Assembly (NCBI RefSeq): GCF_014534745.1
Contig: NZ_JACVVP010000056.1
Coordinates: 1-50,395, forward strand
Direction: 5' to 3'
Length of the DNA: 50,395 bases
Source: Flammeovirga sp. EKP202
GTDB taxonomy: Bacteria > Bacteroidota > Bacteroidia > Cytophagales > Flammeovirgaceae
The translations under genes were made by a program, and so were the position numbers. The notes beneath the pieces were generated by a model. It saw only the letters and a program-made list of their open reading frames with translations, made no database searches and was not told the origin of the DNA. Numbering within the stretch: the first letter of the stretch is position 1; every line of letters begins with the position of its first letter. Below, in pieces: positions 1 through 8,926 of the stretch.

Positions 1-3000
1 CTGCCGCTATTACAGTCACGTCGAACGTTTTGGTCGTCGTTTCCTCTTCCAAACTTAACGTTGCTGTAAGCGTTACCATTGTAGTTGCTGATGGTCTTGT
101 TACTGTACCGTCTGATGAAATCACTGCTTCATTGGATGAACTCCAAACGACTGCACTAGCATGTGATGAAGTCAATGGCAACGTAAGGTTTGAGGTTACA
201 CTTTCAGCATTATCGCCTGCCGCATACGTGATCATCAAGGCTTCTGATGCTTCTTGTAATAATTCTGCGATCGTTTTTTCTGCTGCTATTACAGTCAAGT
301 CAAACATTTTTGTATCTGTTTCACCCAATAAATCGAGGGTTGCTGTTAATGTGATTGTTTCGTTTTGCTTCGCTCTCACTACAACTCCGCTAGTTGAAAT
401 CACTGTTTCATTGGATGACTCCCATGTAATTGTTCCTCCATACTCAGTTGTAGTCGGTAAAGTAACGTTACTGATCACATCACTGCTTGTTTCATCTTCA
501 GCGTACGTTACTTCAATTGTTTCCAATGCATCTTCCAAGAATGATCTTAATGCAACTGTAAGAGGGAACTCAACCATTTCAGAATAATCACCTTTAGCAA
601 TCGTAGCGGTTAATGTCACGGCTTGATCTGCGATTTGTTGTGTCACAACTGCTTGCCCCTCTTCAATTGAAATCGCTTCATGATTAGATGCCCAAGCAAT
701 ATTGGTTTCATACCCTAAAGCATCAGTAGACGGAAGTGAAAAGCTAGTGGTTACGTGCTCTTTTGTGTCTTCACCTTCAAAAACTAAACTTAGATTTTGT
801 GAAGCTAACATCACATGAGCTTTCCCAGTTGCTACAGCTTTCATACTCACATTATCAAAAACGATTTCGCCCATATTACCTCCCACTTGAAGCAACAATC
901 TATACGACTTTATACCAGTAGGAATAGCTAATAGTGATGTATATTCTTTACTTTCTGTTCCAATTTCAAAAATTTCACCATTGGTCGTTACATTCCCTCC
1001 TTCAAGATCATGACCTTGTAACTGATATCTAATTTTCGCTCCCTCAAAACCATAAGCTTCAGTACTTACTTCAACGAAACTTTCTTCAGCCGTAATTGCA
1101 TTCAATGGATAAGTTTGCGTTCTATATACCAAGTTCGGTAATGATACTCCGCCATTTGCAATGGCTAATTTTACTGCTTGAGTACCGTTGGATTGATGTG
1201 CAATTTGTTCGACTTCAAAATCAATTGGAGGATCAATAGTTGCATTAAAATTCGATTCCCAACCTACTAAACTTTCCGCTTCAAAATCCGAATTTACAAT
1301 AATCAAATTCCCTTCAGCATCTGTATATTCTAATACTCTTACATTAAAAATTTTGTTCATTGATTCTTCTCCCAAAGTTACGGTAGCCGTCAAAACCACA
1401 TCTGTAGGATTGGTACCTCTTACTACTTTACCCTCTGTAGAAATCACTTCTGGATGAGAAGATGTCCAAGTCACCGAAGTACCATTTATACCTTCCGATG
1501 GTAAAACTACCGGGTGTAAAATACCATTTCCATCTTGAGGATCTAAGAAGTTGAAAGTAACCTCCAAAGCCTCTACTGCTTCCTTCAAAGAAGTATCTTC
1601 TAATACGGTTACGGTAAATACTTTTTGCTCTTGATAGTCTCCTTTAGAAATGGTAGCGGTTAACTGTACTTCTTGTGATCCCACTACTTTTCCTATTACC
1701 GCAGTATGCTCATTAATAGTAATTGCAGCGTCATTAGAAGACCATGAAATCTCTGTTCCGTATTCTTGAAGATCTGTCATTGGTAGTGTAAAATCTTTCA
1801 TGACACTTGATGCATCTTCACCTTCAGCAAAAGTTAACTCCAAATCCTTCTTCGTCATTTTCACCTGTGCAACATCTGCATTGATTTCTTTGACCACCAC
1901 GTTATCAAAAACAAAAGTTCCTGTAGTGTTTCCTCCAATCTGAATGAATAAACGAATAGAAGAGATTCCTGCCGGCATTTCCATCAATGCTACATAATCA
2001 CCTGTAGTCTCATTGATTGTAAAGCTTTCCGAGTTGACATTCACATTTTTGTCGTCTGCATCTTTGCCTTGCAATTGGTAGCGAATTGTTTTTTCTGCTT
2101 CCGAATAAGCCGATACTTTTACTTCAAAATAACGTTTTGTTGTAGATAGACCATTGAATGGATAATTGAAGGAGTTTCTGAAAACAAGGTTAGAGAAAGA
2201 GATACCACCATAATTGACCATCATTTGTGCAGCACCTGTACCGTTGTCCTTGTGCGTTACTTTGGTTAATTCATAATCAATTGGAGGATCTGAAGAAGCC
2301 AATAAACCTACATTCCAGCCATTCAATTCTTCCTCTTCAAAATCGGCATTGACCAAAATGATATTACCATTTTCATCTGCGAATGGTACAACCGTTACAT
2401 CAAATGTTTTCGTATCTGAAACATCTCCTGAAGTGATCGTTGCCGTTAATGTTACGTCTTGTGCCGTTGCTCCTCTGTTGACATCACCTGTAATGCTGAT
2501 GACGTCTTCATTCGATGAAGCCCAAGAGATTACTGTACCATGCTTTCCTTCCGTTAGCATTTCCACAATATCAAACATGATTCCGTTACCATCAGACGGG
2601 TCCAAATAGAAGTATTTCACAAATAAAGCTGATTTGGCTGCTTGCACTTTCTCTTCTGGAGTGATGGCTAAAACAGTAAGTTCAAAAGTCTTGTCTTGTG
2701 TTTCATTTCCATCTATTGTAACAGTCGCCGTTAAAGTAATATTTTGCTCTGTATCTTTTCTATATACATTTCCTTCAGTATCAATCACTGTTTCATCGGT
2801 CGTTGCCCAGGTAACAGTAGACTTAAATAATGATGTTGTAGGAAGTTCAATATTGTTTTTTATAGTTGAAGCTGTCTCCGAATCCGTGTAGACGATTTCA
2901 AGTGCATTTACCGCTTTTTTTAAATCAGATAACGAAGGTATCACCCTTAAGTCAAATGTTTTTGTAACAGAAGCGCCACCTTGTGTGATTGTAGCCGTCA

Positions 3001-4525
3001 ATGTTACTTCTTCTGCATCTGTTACTTCCTGAATTTCTGCAGTCGCTCCATTAATGATAATCGCATTGGTATTACTTGAAGCCCAAGAGATTGTTGTGCC
3101 ATACGTATCATCAGTCAATGGCAAAGTAAAGTTTGTGGTTACATTATTCACATCATCACCTTCTGCAAGTGTAATGTCTAATGCCTCTTTTGTCCATTTT
3201 GCTTCTGCTTCCTCTTTAGAAATTTCTTTTACCATGGCATTATCTACCACAACATTACCAGTGTTTTTCCCCACTTGAACAAAGAAGCGGAAAGAACCAA
3301 TACCGGCATCCATTTTCAAAATGGCTGAATAATCTGTAGGAGTTTCAGTGATGAAGTATTCTGTACTGTTCTTATTCACAAAACTATTGGAAGCGTTTTT
3401 ACCTTGTAACTGGTAACGTACTTTCTCCACGTCTCCATAGATATTGGAAGACACTTCATAATATTTTTCTTCCGTTGTAAAATCATTAAAAGGATACAAG
3501 AATGTTCTTAACACCAAGTTAGGAAGAGAGACACCACCACTAACAATATCAAAAGCTACAGCTGATGTTCCATTTTCTTTATGTGTTACAGACTGATATG
3601 TGAAGTCAATGGCTTGAGATGCATTATAGTTCGTTTCCCAACCTGCATTCTCTCCTAAATCGAAATCAGCATTGATCATAATTAAGTTACCTTGATCATC
3701 CACCATTGGCAATACATTTACTGTAAAATCTTTTGTCAACGTTTCATCATTTAAAGAAATCGTTGCTTGCAATGTTACAGAAGTAGAAGAATTGGCTCTT
3801 TTGACTTCTCCAGTAGTACTGATCACATTTTCATCAGATGAAGTCCAAGCAACTGTAGTGCCGTTTACTCCTTCTGTTGGCAAAGTCACATCATATAAGA
3901 TACCATTCCCGTCTTGTGGATCTAAACTATTGAAAGTCAATTCTAAAACATCTTTGGCTTCTTGTACTGATTCCGCATCCGTTTTTGTGTTTTTGGGAGC
4001 AAAATAGACATTATCAAAATAGAAGTCACCAACGTTTTTTCCTACTTGAATCAACAAATACCACTTCTCTGCCCCAGCAGGAACCGTAATGGTCGTTTCA
4101 AAAGTCTGAACTGATTCAGTATTGTTAAATACCTCCGTTGTAATCTGAGACGGTCCATTATAATTCAACGCAAAACGAAAATTCTGCCCTGTTGTACCGT
4201 AGGCATCTACTCTACAGATATATTCTGTATCTTGTATTAAAGGAGAACTGAAGTTAGTGTACCCTCCAGTTTTCACCTGAATATTACTTCTATTCAATTT
4301 CGAATTTTCTTCAGTAGATGGAATAGCAACTTTCAAGAAAAAGTTGCCGTCAATTTCTACTCTCTCAAAGGAAGGAGGATCTGTTAGACCATTTTTCATG
4401 GTAAGGGTCCAATCACTCGATTTGATCTCATCGTCAAATCCTGGGTTCGTGATTAAGTTGTCATTGGCAAAAGCAGAGAGACACAGTAGCCACGACAAAA
4501 CTAAAGTTGTAAAAGTTAATTTCAT
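1..4525 (-). CDS. Giant secreted multidomain protein, CBM-like and atrophied bacterial Ig domains (3'-partial)
   Basis: The reading frame starts at 4525 and stays open to base 1, so about 1,508 residues are visible and the C-terminus lies outside the window. Residues 1-20 are a signal peptide ending SAFA. Four beta-sandwich, CBM4/9-like modules begin with N-x-D/G-F-D/E and a downstream Trp (about residues 21-165, 275-433, 712-877, 1060-1225); each ends with a V/I-F/V-D-N-V type strand. Between and after them are about nine atrophied bacterial Ig domains (aBig_2 type) with the signature W-x-S-S/T-x-x-x-x-I and L-T-A-T-[IVL] (about 170-270, 440-615 as two, 622-708, 880-1058 as two, 1228-1508 as three). 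CBM4/9 modules commonly bind xylan or beta-glucans and accompany GH10 or GH16 enzymes. A catalytic domain or a type IX sorting domain may follow beyond the edge; none is visible. It follows the sulfatase genes on the same strand, so I place it in the PUL. The domain assignment is by motif only. Confidence 0.5.
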   Translation of the reverse strand, partial: MKLTFTTLVLSWLLCLSAFANDNLITNPGFDDEIKSSDWTLTMKNGLTDPPSFERVEIDGNFFLKVAIPSTEENSKLNRSNIQVKTGGYTNFSSPLIQDTEYICRVDAYGTTGQNFRFALNYNGPSQITTEVFNNTESVQTFETTITVPAGAEKWYLLIQVGKNVGDFYFDNVYFAPKNTKTDAESVQEAKDVLELTFNSLDPQDGNGILYDVTLPTEGVNGTTVAWTSSDENVISTTGEVKRANSSTSVTLQATISLNDETLTKDFTVNVLPMVDDQGNLIMINADFDLGENAGWETNYNASQAIDFTYQSVTHKENGTSAVAFDIVSGGVSLPNLVLRTFLYPFNDFTTEEKYYEVSSNIYGDVEKVRYQLQGKNASNSFVNKNSTEYFITETPTDYSAILKMDAGIGSFRFFVQVGKNTGNVVVDNAMVKEISKEEAEAKWTKEALDITLAEGDDVNNVTTNFTLPLTDDTYGTTISWASSNTNAIIINGATAEIQEVTDAEEVTLTATITQGGASVTKTFDLRVIPSLSDLKKAVNALEIVYTDSETASTIKNNIELPTTSLFKSTVTWATTDETVIDTEGNVYRKDTEQNITLTATVTIDGNETQDKTFELTVLAITPEEKVQAAKSALFVKYFYLDPSDGNGIMFDIVEMLTEGKHGTVISWASSNEDVISITGDVNRGATAQDVTLTATITSGDVSDTKTFDVTVVPFADENGNIILVNADFEEEELNGWNVGLLASSDPPIDYELTKVTHKDNGTGAAQMMVNYGGISFSNLVFRNSFNYPFNGLSTTKRYFEVKVSAYSEAEKTIRYQLQGKDADDKNVNVNSESFTINETTGDYVALMEMPAGISSIRLFIQIGGNTTGTFVFDNVVVKEINADVAQVKMTKKDLELTFAEGEDASSVMKDFTLPMTDLQEYGTEISWSSNDAAITINEHTAVIGKVVGSQEVQLTATISKGDYQEQKVFTVTVLEDTSLKEAVEALEVTFNFLDPQDGNGILHPVVLPSEGINGTSVTWTSSHPEVISTEGKVVRGTNPTDVVLTATVTLGEESMNKIFNVRVLEYTDAEGNLIIVNSDFEAESLVGWESNFNATIDPPIDFEVEQIAHQSNGTQAVKLAIANGGVSLPNLVYRTQTYPLNAITAEESFVEVSTEAYGFEGAKIRYQLQGHDLEGGNVTTNGEIFEIGTESKEYTSLLAIPTGIKSYRLLLQVGGNMGEIVFDNVSMKAVATGKAHVMLASQNLSLVFEGEDTKEHVTTSFSLPSTDALGYETNIAWASNHEAISIEEGQAVVTQQIADQAVTLTATIAKGDYSEMVEFPLTVALRSFLEDALETIEVTYAEDETSSDVISNVTLPTTTEYGGTITWESSNETVISTSGVVVRAKQNETITLTATLDLLGETDTKMFDLTVIAAEKTIAELLQEASEALMITYAAGDNAESVTSNLTLPLTSSHASAVVWSSSNEAVISSDGTVTRPSATTMVTLTATLSLEEETTTKTFDVTVIAA

Positions 4526-4932
4526 ATTAATTCATACTTTGTTATTAAACAGAATTACAAGATTCCATTTAGATATTTGTGTTATTAATTCGTACCTATT
4601 TCTTAAAGAGGATTTATCACTCGGTACATGGAGAATGTGTTTGCTACATCTCCAAAAGGTATAGTCAAAAGTAGTTCGGGGAAGCGTTATTGAAGGGGTA
4701 TTTTCCGTTCTTACACCTCCAAAAATGTTTCTATCCTACGCTAATTGTGTTATTTAAGTAGTCAAAACGTCATTTTTGTAGGAATTGAACGTTTTTTTAA
4801 TGGAAGTTGATCTGCGTTAGGTGAAACTTGATAAGAAATGTAGTTCTATTATTAATGAAGAACACCTCCATTTTTGTTGAAGTAAAGAGTGACAAGCCGT
4901 CGAGAGTAGCTCGTCACTCTTTATTCATCACG
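4526..4932. other. Intergenic region between the giant CBM/Ig gene and sulfatase 1
   Basis: This 0.4 kb gap contains the upstream region of the giant protein gene (leftward) and, at its right end, a hairpin behind the sulfatase gene. The gap suggests that the giant gene has its own promoter. I could not place a convincing Bacteroidota promoter (TTTG / TAnnTTTG) in it, and the short open frames are not convincing genes. Confidence 0.5.
4884..4922 (-). terminator. Hairpin terminator after the sulfatase pair
   Basis: Perfect 10-bp arms AAAGAGTGAC (4884-4893) and GTCACTCTTT (4913-4922) lie about 10 bases past the stop codon of sulfatase 1. The U-tract on the minus strand is short, being mostly the TTT within the stem, so termination is inferred from position and stem strength. 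Confidence 0.5.
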
Positions 4933-6342
4933 CTATAATATTGTTTTCTTCAAAGCTGTCTCAAGCAATGTTCTATGCTTTTCAACTTCTTCTTTATAAT
5001 TCGGATCATTGACGATGTTTTTATTTTCATCAGGATCTTTTGTAAGGTCATACATCATTTCAGCAATGACGACACCTTTTTTATTTTTGAATAATGTATA
5101 CCTAAAACCTTTGGTACGGATGGTATCTCCCAATTTCCAACGGCTTAATGCATATTCTTTGATCTCTTTTTGATGATCTTGAAGTACTGGAACCAACGAA
5201 TTCCCTTGAAGTTGTGCAGGTTGCGATAAACCAGAAAGGTCGCATAGTGTAGGGAAAATATCTACAATTTCAGCAAAACCTTCCGCAGATCCTTTCTTAA
5301 ATTTCTTTCCTTTGGGTGGTTTGATCATCAAAGGAACTCTCAAAGCAATATCAAAGTTAGAATGTTTACACCAAAAAGTGTGTTCTCCTAATTGCCAACC
5401 GTGATCGCCCCAAATGACAATAATCGTATTATCATACAGCTTTTGAGCTTTTAATTCATCAATTAAATCACCGACCAAATAATCCGCAAAACTTACTGAA
5501 GCATAATAACCGTGTTTCAACGTTTTGGCTAATTGCTCATCCACATCACCTTTCTTAGGCACACCATTATATGCTCTCAACTCTCCCCAAGAGGTCTTTG
5601 CTACGTTAGGAATTCCTTCAGGAAGGAAGTTATTATCGGGTGCAGGAATGTCATTTTCATTGTACAAATTCCAAAAACGCTCCGGTGCTACAAATGGAAG
5701 GTGCGGTCTTGCCAAGCCTACTGCCATAAAGAAAGGTTGATCTTTTTGGTTCATCTCTTTCATTTTCTTTTTCGCTTTTGCGACCGTTCTGCCATCCAAA
5801 AAGTCTGTATCCTTGCTATCCTTTACTTTTTCGTAAGGTTGAGGACGTTTATAAGGAGGAATAGGGTTTTCACTTTCCTTCACCAACTCATCGGCGTGGT
5901 ATTCAAACATATCTTCTGCAACCACTAACTCCGACCAAGTTCTCTCTGAGGTGTCTTTTTTACCATGAATTACTTTACCAATCGAATAGGTATAATAGCC
6001 ATTTTCTTTGAAATGCTGACCAATTGTCACTGCTCCAGGCATTTCCTTATCGATTTTTGCTCCCGCATCTACAAATCTTTTCAAAGTGGGACGTACGCCA
6101 GTATGCATAGAAGCTCTTGAGGCTCCACAAACGGGAACTTGACAAAATGCATTGTTAAACGTAGTGGAATGCTCACTGAGCTGATCGATATTAGGCGTTT
6201 TGATTACCTCATTTCCATAACAACCTAATTCGGGTCTTAAATCATCAATTGTAATCAATAAGATATTCGGTTGATCTTGAGCGAGTGTCATAGCAGGGAC
6301 ACAAAGCATCCCCGCTAAAATATATAAGAGTATTCGTTTCAT
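4933..6342 (-). CDS. S1-family sulfatase, iduronate-2-sulfatase-like (sulfatase 1)
   Basis: Formylglycine-dependent sulfatase of 469 aa that would hydrolyse a sulfate ester on a glycan, probably in the periplasm. I start at 6342 (MKRILLYI...) because this gives a clean signal peptide ending LAQ; an upstream ATG at 6369 would overlap the preceding gene. Visible marks are the metal-binding Asp pair in ITIDDLRPELG (D33/D34), the modification motif V-C-G-A-S-R with Cys72 as the residue converted to formylglycine, and the C-terminal metal and substrate loop WGDHGWQLGEHTFWCKH. The motif has Ala where CxPSR enzymes have Pro, which is common in this subgroup. One base separates it from the stop of sulfatase 2 (6344-6346), so the two are almost certainly co-transcribed. 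The exact substrate cannot be read from sequence. An anaerobic-type maturase (anSME) or FGE would be needed and is not in the window. Confidence 0.5.
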   Translation of the reverse strand: MKRILLYILAGMLCVPAMTLAQDQPNILLITIDDLRPELGCYGNEVIKTPNIDQLSEHSTTFNNAFCQVPVCGASRASMHTGVRPTLKRFVDAGAKIDKEMPGAVTIGQHFKENGYYTYSIGKVIHGKKDTSERTWSELVVAEDMFEYHADELVKESENPIPPYKRPQPYEKVKDSKDTDFLDGRTVAKAKKKMKEMNQKDQPFFMAVGLARPHLPFVAPERFWNLYNENDIPAPDNNFLPEGIPNVAKTSWGELRAYNGVPKKGDVDEQLAKTLKHGYYASVSFADYLVGDLIDELKAQKLYDNTIIVIWGDHGWQLGEHTFWCKHSNFDIALRVPLMIKPPKGKKFKKGSAEGFAEIVDIFPTLCDLSGLSQPAQLQGNSLVPVLQDHQKEIKEYALSRWKLGDTIRTKGFRYTLFKNKKGVVIAEMMYDLTKDPDENKNIVNDPNYKEEVEKHRTLLETALKKTIL

Positions 6343-6343
6343 T

Positions 6344-7756
6344 TTAGATAGAAGCTTTTGTTTCTGCAATCCAAGAAGTGATCATTTGAGCCATTTGTTT
6401 TGACTTTGGATCGTTGGCATTGTAGATATTTTTGGTTTCGTAAGGGTCCGTCTTCAAGTTATACAACTCATAGCGTTCTTCTTTGTAAAAGTACATCATT
6501 TTGAAGTCGCCATCTCTTGCTACCGTCACATGTATATCTCCGGTTGAGTTGGGTCTTGCCTTCGGCGAATGCCAGAATATTGTTCTGTCTTTTGTCTTAC
6601 CTTTTTTGATGTTTTCCTTAATACTAATTCCATCTAAATGCTCTGTAGGATAAAGGTTTAACCCACAAAGGTCCAGCAATGTAGGGTATAAATCAGTGTT
6701 GGTTGTCACTTGATCGACAACACCATGCTTAGAAATCTTCGCTCCACCAAAAATCAACGGTACTTTGGTTCCACCTTCATAAGTATGCCCTTTTCCTGCT
6801 CTTAATGGAAGGTTGGAAGTGGCTAGATCTCTGTTGCTATTCAAACCTCTGTTGGACAATCCTCCGTGATCTGAAGTAAAGACAATAATTGTATTTTTAT
6901 ATAAGCCTTTTTCTTTCAAAGCCTTTACAATTCTACCCAAACTTTCATCTACTGAAGCTACCATTGCACCATAAACAGGGTTGTTTTGATGCATTTTCAT
7001 CATACCATCCTGCTTGGTGTATTCAGGCCCTTCAAAGGTCATTCCTTCTAACTTCGTTTTGTACTTTTTGATGTCTTTCTTTTTTGCCTGAAAAGGAGTG
7101 TGTACCCCATAGTGGCTCAATACCGCAAAGAAAGGTTTTCCATCATGATCTGCATTTAAGAATTTGATCGTCTCATCCGTCAAACGGTCTGTCAAATATT
7201 CCCCTTCTTCACCTTCATCCAATCCAATAATTTTACCATGCCCTTTACCAATTTTCTTTGGATTTTTCGGAACGTTGTAAGGGTAAAAATACGATTGAGG
7301 TGCTCCCGCAGCGCATCCTGCTACATTAATATCATATCCTTTATTGTGAGGCCATTCATCTTCTTCATGACCCAAATGCCATTTTCCAGCAAAATACGTA
7401 TGATATCCTTGGTCTTTAAAAGCCTGACCGATTGTTTTTTCATTGTCATAAAACTTCTTGCCCTTGATCGTATTTTCATTTTTGGCAGGAATGCCCGCTC
7501 TTGCTGGATAACGTCCTGTTTGCAAAGCATATCTTGAAGGCAAACACCTTGGGTGTGCCACGTATGCATTGGTAAAATCAACTCCTTCTTGAGCTAACTG
7601 ATCAATGTTAGGGGTTTCATAAAAATCTGCATCATGATGCGAAATATCGAAATACCCCAGATCATCTACTAAAAAAATCAAGACATTTTTCTTCTCTTGT
7701 GCCCAAAGCACATTACTGAACAGTAAAAGAAAAATGATGTTGTATATATTTTTCAT
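6344..7756 (-). CDS. S1-family sulfatase, arylsulfatase-like (sulfatase 2)
   Basis: 470-aa formylglycine-dependent sulfatase. A signal peptide (residues 1-20, ending WAQ) indicates export, and there is no type IX sorting domain. The catalytic signature is C-L-P-S-R with Cys71 as the predicted formylglycine; D31/D32 in VDDLGYFD and the later TSDHGGLSNRG loop supply metal ligands, and the segment RAGKGHTYEGGTKVPLIF is typical of arylsulfatase-A-like enzymes. It belongs to a different S1 subgroup from sulfatase 1: CLPSR rather than CGASR, with FYETPNIDQLAQEGV before the active site. The pair therefore probably removes two different sulfate groups from one glycan. It is the upstream gene of a tight pair. 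A palindrome occupies the gap between it and the esterase upstream. Function is confident at family level; the position specificity is unknown. Confidence 0.5.
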   Translation of the reverse strand: MKNIYNIIFLLLFSNVLWAQEKKNVLIFLVDDLGYFDISHHDADFYETPNIDQLAQEGVDFTNAYVAHPRCLPSRYALQTGRYPARAGIPAKNENTIKGKKFYDNEKTIGQAFKDQGYHTYFAGKWHLGHEEDEWPHNKGYDINVAGCAAGAPQSYFYPYNVPKNPKKIGKGHGKIIGLDEGEEGEYLTDRLTDETIKFLNADHDGKPFFAVLSHYGVHTPFQAKKKDIKKYKTKLEGMTFEGPEYTKQDGMMKMHQNNPVYGAMVASVDESLGRIVKALKEKGLYKNTIIVFTSDHGGLSNRGLNSNRDLATSNLPLRAGKGHTYEGGTKVPLIFGGAKISKHGVVDQVTTNTDLYPTLLDLCGLNLYPTEHLDGISIKENIKKGKTKDRTIFWHSPKARPNSTGDIHVTVARDGDFKMMYFYKEERYELYNLKTDPYETKNIYNANDPKSKQMAQMITSWIAETKASI

Positions 7757-7775
7757 TTCGTTTGTTTTTATGTAG

Positions 7776-7797
7776 GGGTAGACCTACGTGTCTACCC
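7776..7797. repeat. REP-like perfect palindrome
   Basis: GGGTAGAC (7776-7783) and GTCTACCC (7790-7797) form an 8-bp perfect stem around a short loop between the esterase stop and the sulfatase 2 start. It may be a repetitive palindromic element or an RNA hairpin setting relative expression within the operon. It has no U-tract on either strand. Confidence 0.5.
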
Positions 7798-7859
7798 GTG
7801 TTTCAAATTAATACCTACCTATAGTTTTAACTATGGTGTTCAAAACACTTGTACTAAAC

Positions 7860-8783
7860 CTATTTCAATCGTACTGGATAAATGGCTTTTTCTGGAATGC
7901 TAAATTCAAAACTTCCTTCTAAATAACCTTCAGTCACCAAGAAATCATCCATTTCCTGCATTGTTTCATAGTACCATCTATTGATTGTACCTTTTTCATA
8001 TCCTTTTTTTCTCCAATAGCCTTCATTAAAAAACGAGTGTTCAGCACCTTCATAGACTTTCATCTCACATTTTACGCCGAGTGCTTCGCATTTTGATTGC
8101 ACGTCTTTGGCTAATGGCAATGGAATGACTTTATCTCTATCTCCCAACATCACCAACATATCTGGAAAACTTTTATGAATATTCTGACGAGGGCTAAACG
8201 ATTGCCAAGTTCTTCCTTTCTCCTCTAATTCTTTTGCCACTAACCGATGTGCATATCCTTCTTTACTCATTCCCATTACCGGATTAAATAAAATCAACAA
8301 ATTAGGCTTGTAATCTTTTGCTTTGATTCCATCAGTTAATGGTTCAATAAAAGCTAAACTTAAAGCGAGTTGCCCACCTGCAGAACCACCACCTACTACT
8401 ATTTTGTTCGGATTTGCTCCATATTTTTTAGCATGTTTTCTCACATAACGCATTGCAATTTGTACGTCTTCTACGGCTTCAAAAATAGTTGTGTTATTTC
8501 TTTTTCTTACTCTGTATTCTGGACAAAATACAACTAACCCTCTATCTGCCAAGTGTCTTGCTTGCGAATAGAAAGCGGAAGGACTACCACTATTCCAACC
8601 TCCACCATGAATCAAAACCACTGCACCTTTCGATGATGCCATTTTTTCAGGTTTAAAAATATGAAGCTCCAATTGCAAAGAGTCCAAATCTCTATAAGTC
8701 ACTTTTTCATCAGGACTTGCTTTTTGAGCTTGAATTGAAAAAGAAATAAAGAAGCTGATTAGTAGTAATAATATTCGTTTCAT
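7860..8783 (-). CDS. Alpha/beta-hydrolase esterase (acetyl-xylan-esterase-like)
   Basis: 307-aa secreted alpha/beta-hydrolase. I chose the ATG at 8783 (MKRILLLLIS...), as it gives a standard signal peptide ending IQAQ; another ATG lies two codons upstream at 8789. The oxyanion-hole motif HGGGW (59-63), the nucleophile elbow G-G-S-A-G-G (Ser134), Asp217 in GDRDKVIP and His249 in GAEHSFF form a complete catalytic triad. This is the layout of the Abhydrolase_3/BD-FAE-like group that removes acetyl or feruloyl groups from plant and algal glycans. In this PUL it would deacylate the substrate before or during glycosidic cleavage. It sits between the GH3 gene and the sulfatase pair on the same strand. 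Substrate assignment is an inference; a peptidase or general carboxylesterase role is less likely given the neighbours. Confidence 0.5.
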   Translation of the reverse strand: MKRILLLLISFFISFSIQAQKASPDEKVTYRDLDSLQLELHIFKPEKMASSKGAVVLIHGGGWNSGSPSAFYSQARHLADRGLVVFCPEYRVRKRNNTTIFEAVEDVQIAMRYVRKHAKKYGANPNKIVVGGGSAGGQLALSLAFIEPLTDGIKAKDYKPNLLILFNPVMGMSKEGYAHRLVAKELEEKGRTWQSFSPRQNIHKSFPDMLVMLGDRDKVIPLPLAKDVQSKCEALGVKCEMKVYEGAEHSFFNEGYWRKKGYEKGTINRWYYETMQEMDDFLVTEGYLEGSFEFSIPEKAIYPVRLK

Positions 8784-8926
8784 TGTCATACAAAGTAAAA
8801 TGTTGTGATATGTAGTAAAGATAAAAAAATAAGGAGAGATTAAGTCATGAATTTAGTGCAAAGGCAATCCTTAGTAAGGCATGTGAACCTCGACAAGGAT
8901 CACCTTCATTCTAAATTTTTCATTCC

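Noticed and set aside
30-587. Rightward open frame of 185 codons, with others at 2349-2609, 2634-2891, 3054-3278, 3792-4007 and 4344-4664
   Set aside because: They lie antisense to the giant CBM/Ig gene, have Ser/Val-rich low-complexity translations without a recognisable domain, and arise from its repeats.
5525-5928. Two overlapping rightward open frames inside sulfatase 1
   Set aside because: Shadow frames of a strongly conserved sulfatase gene; no homology signal of their own.
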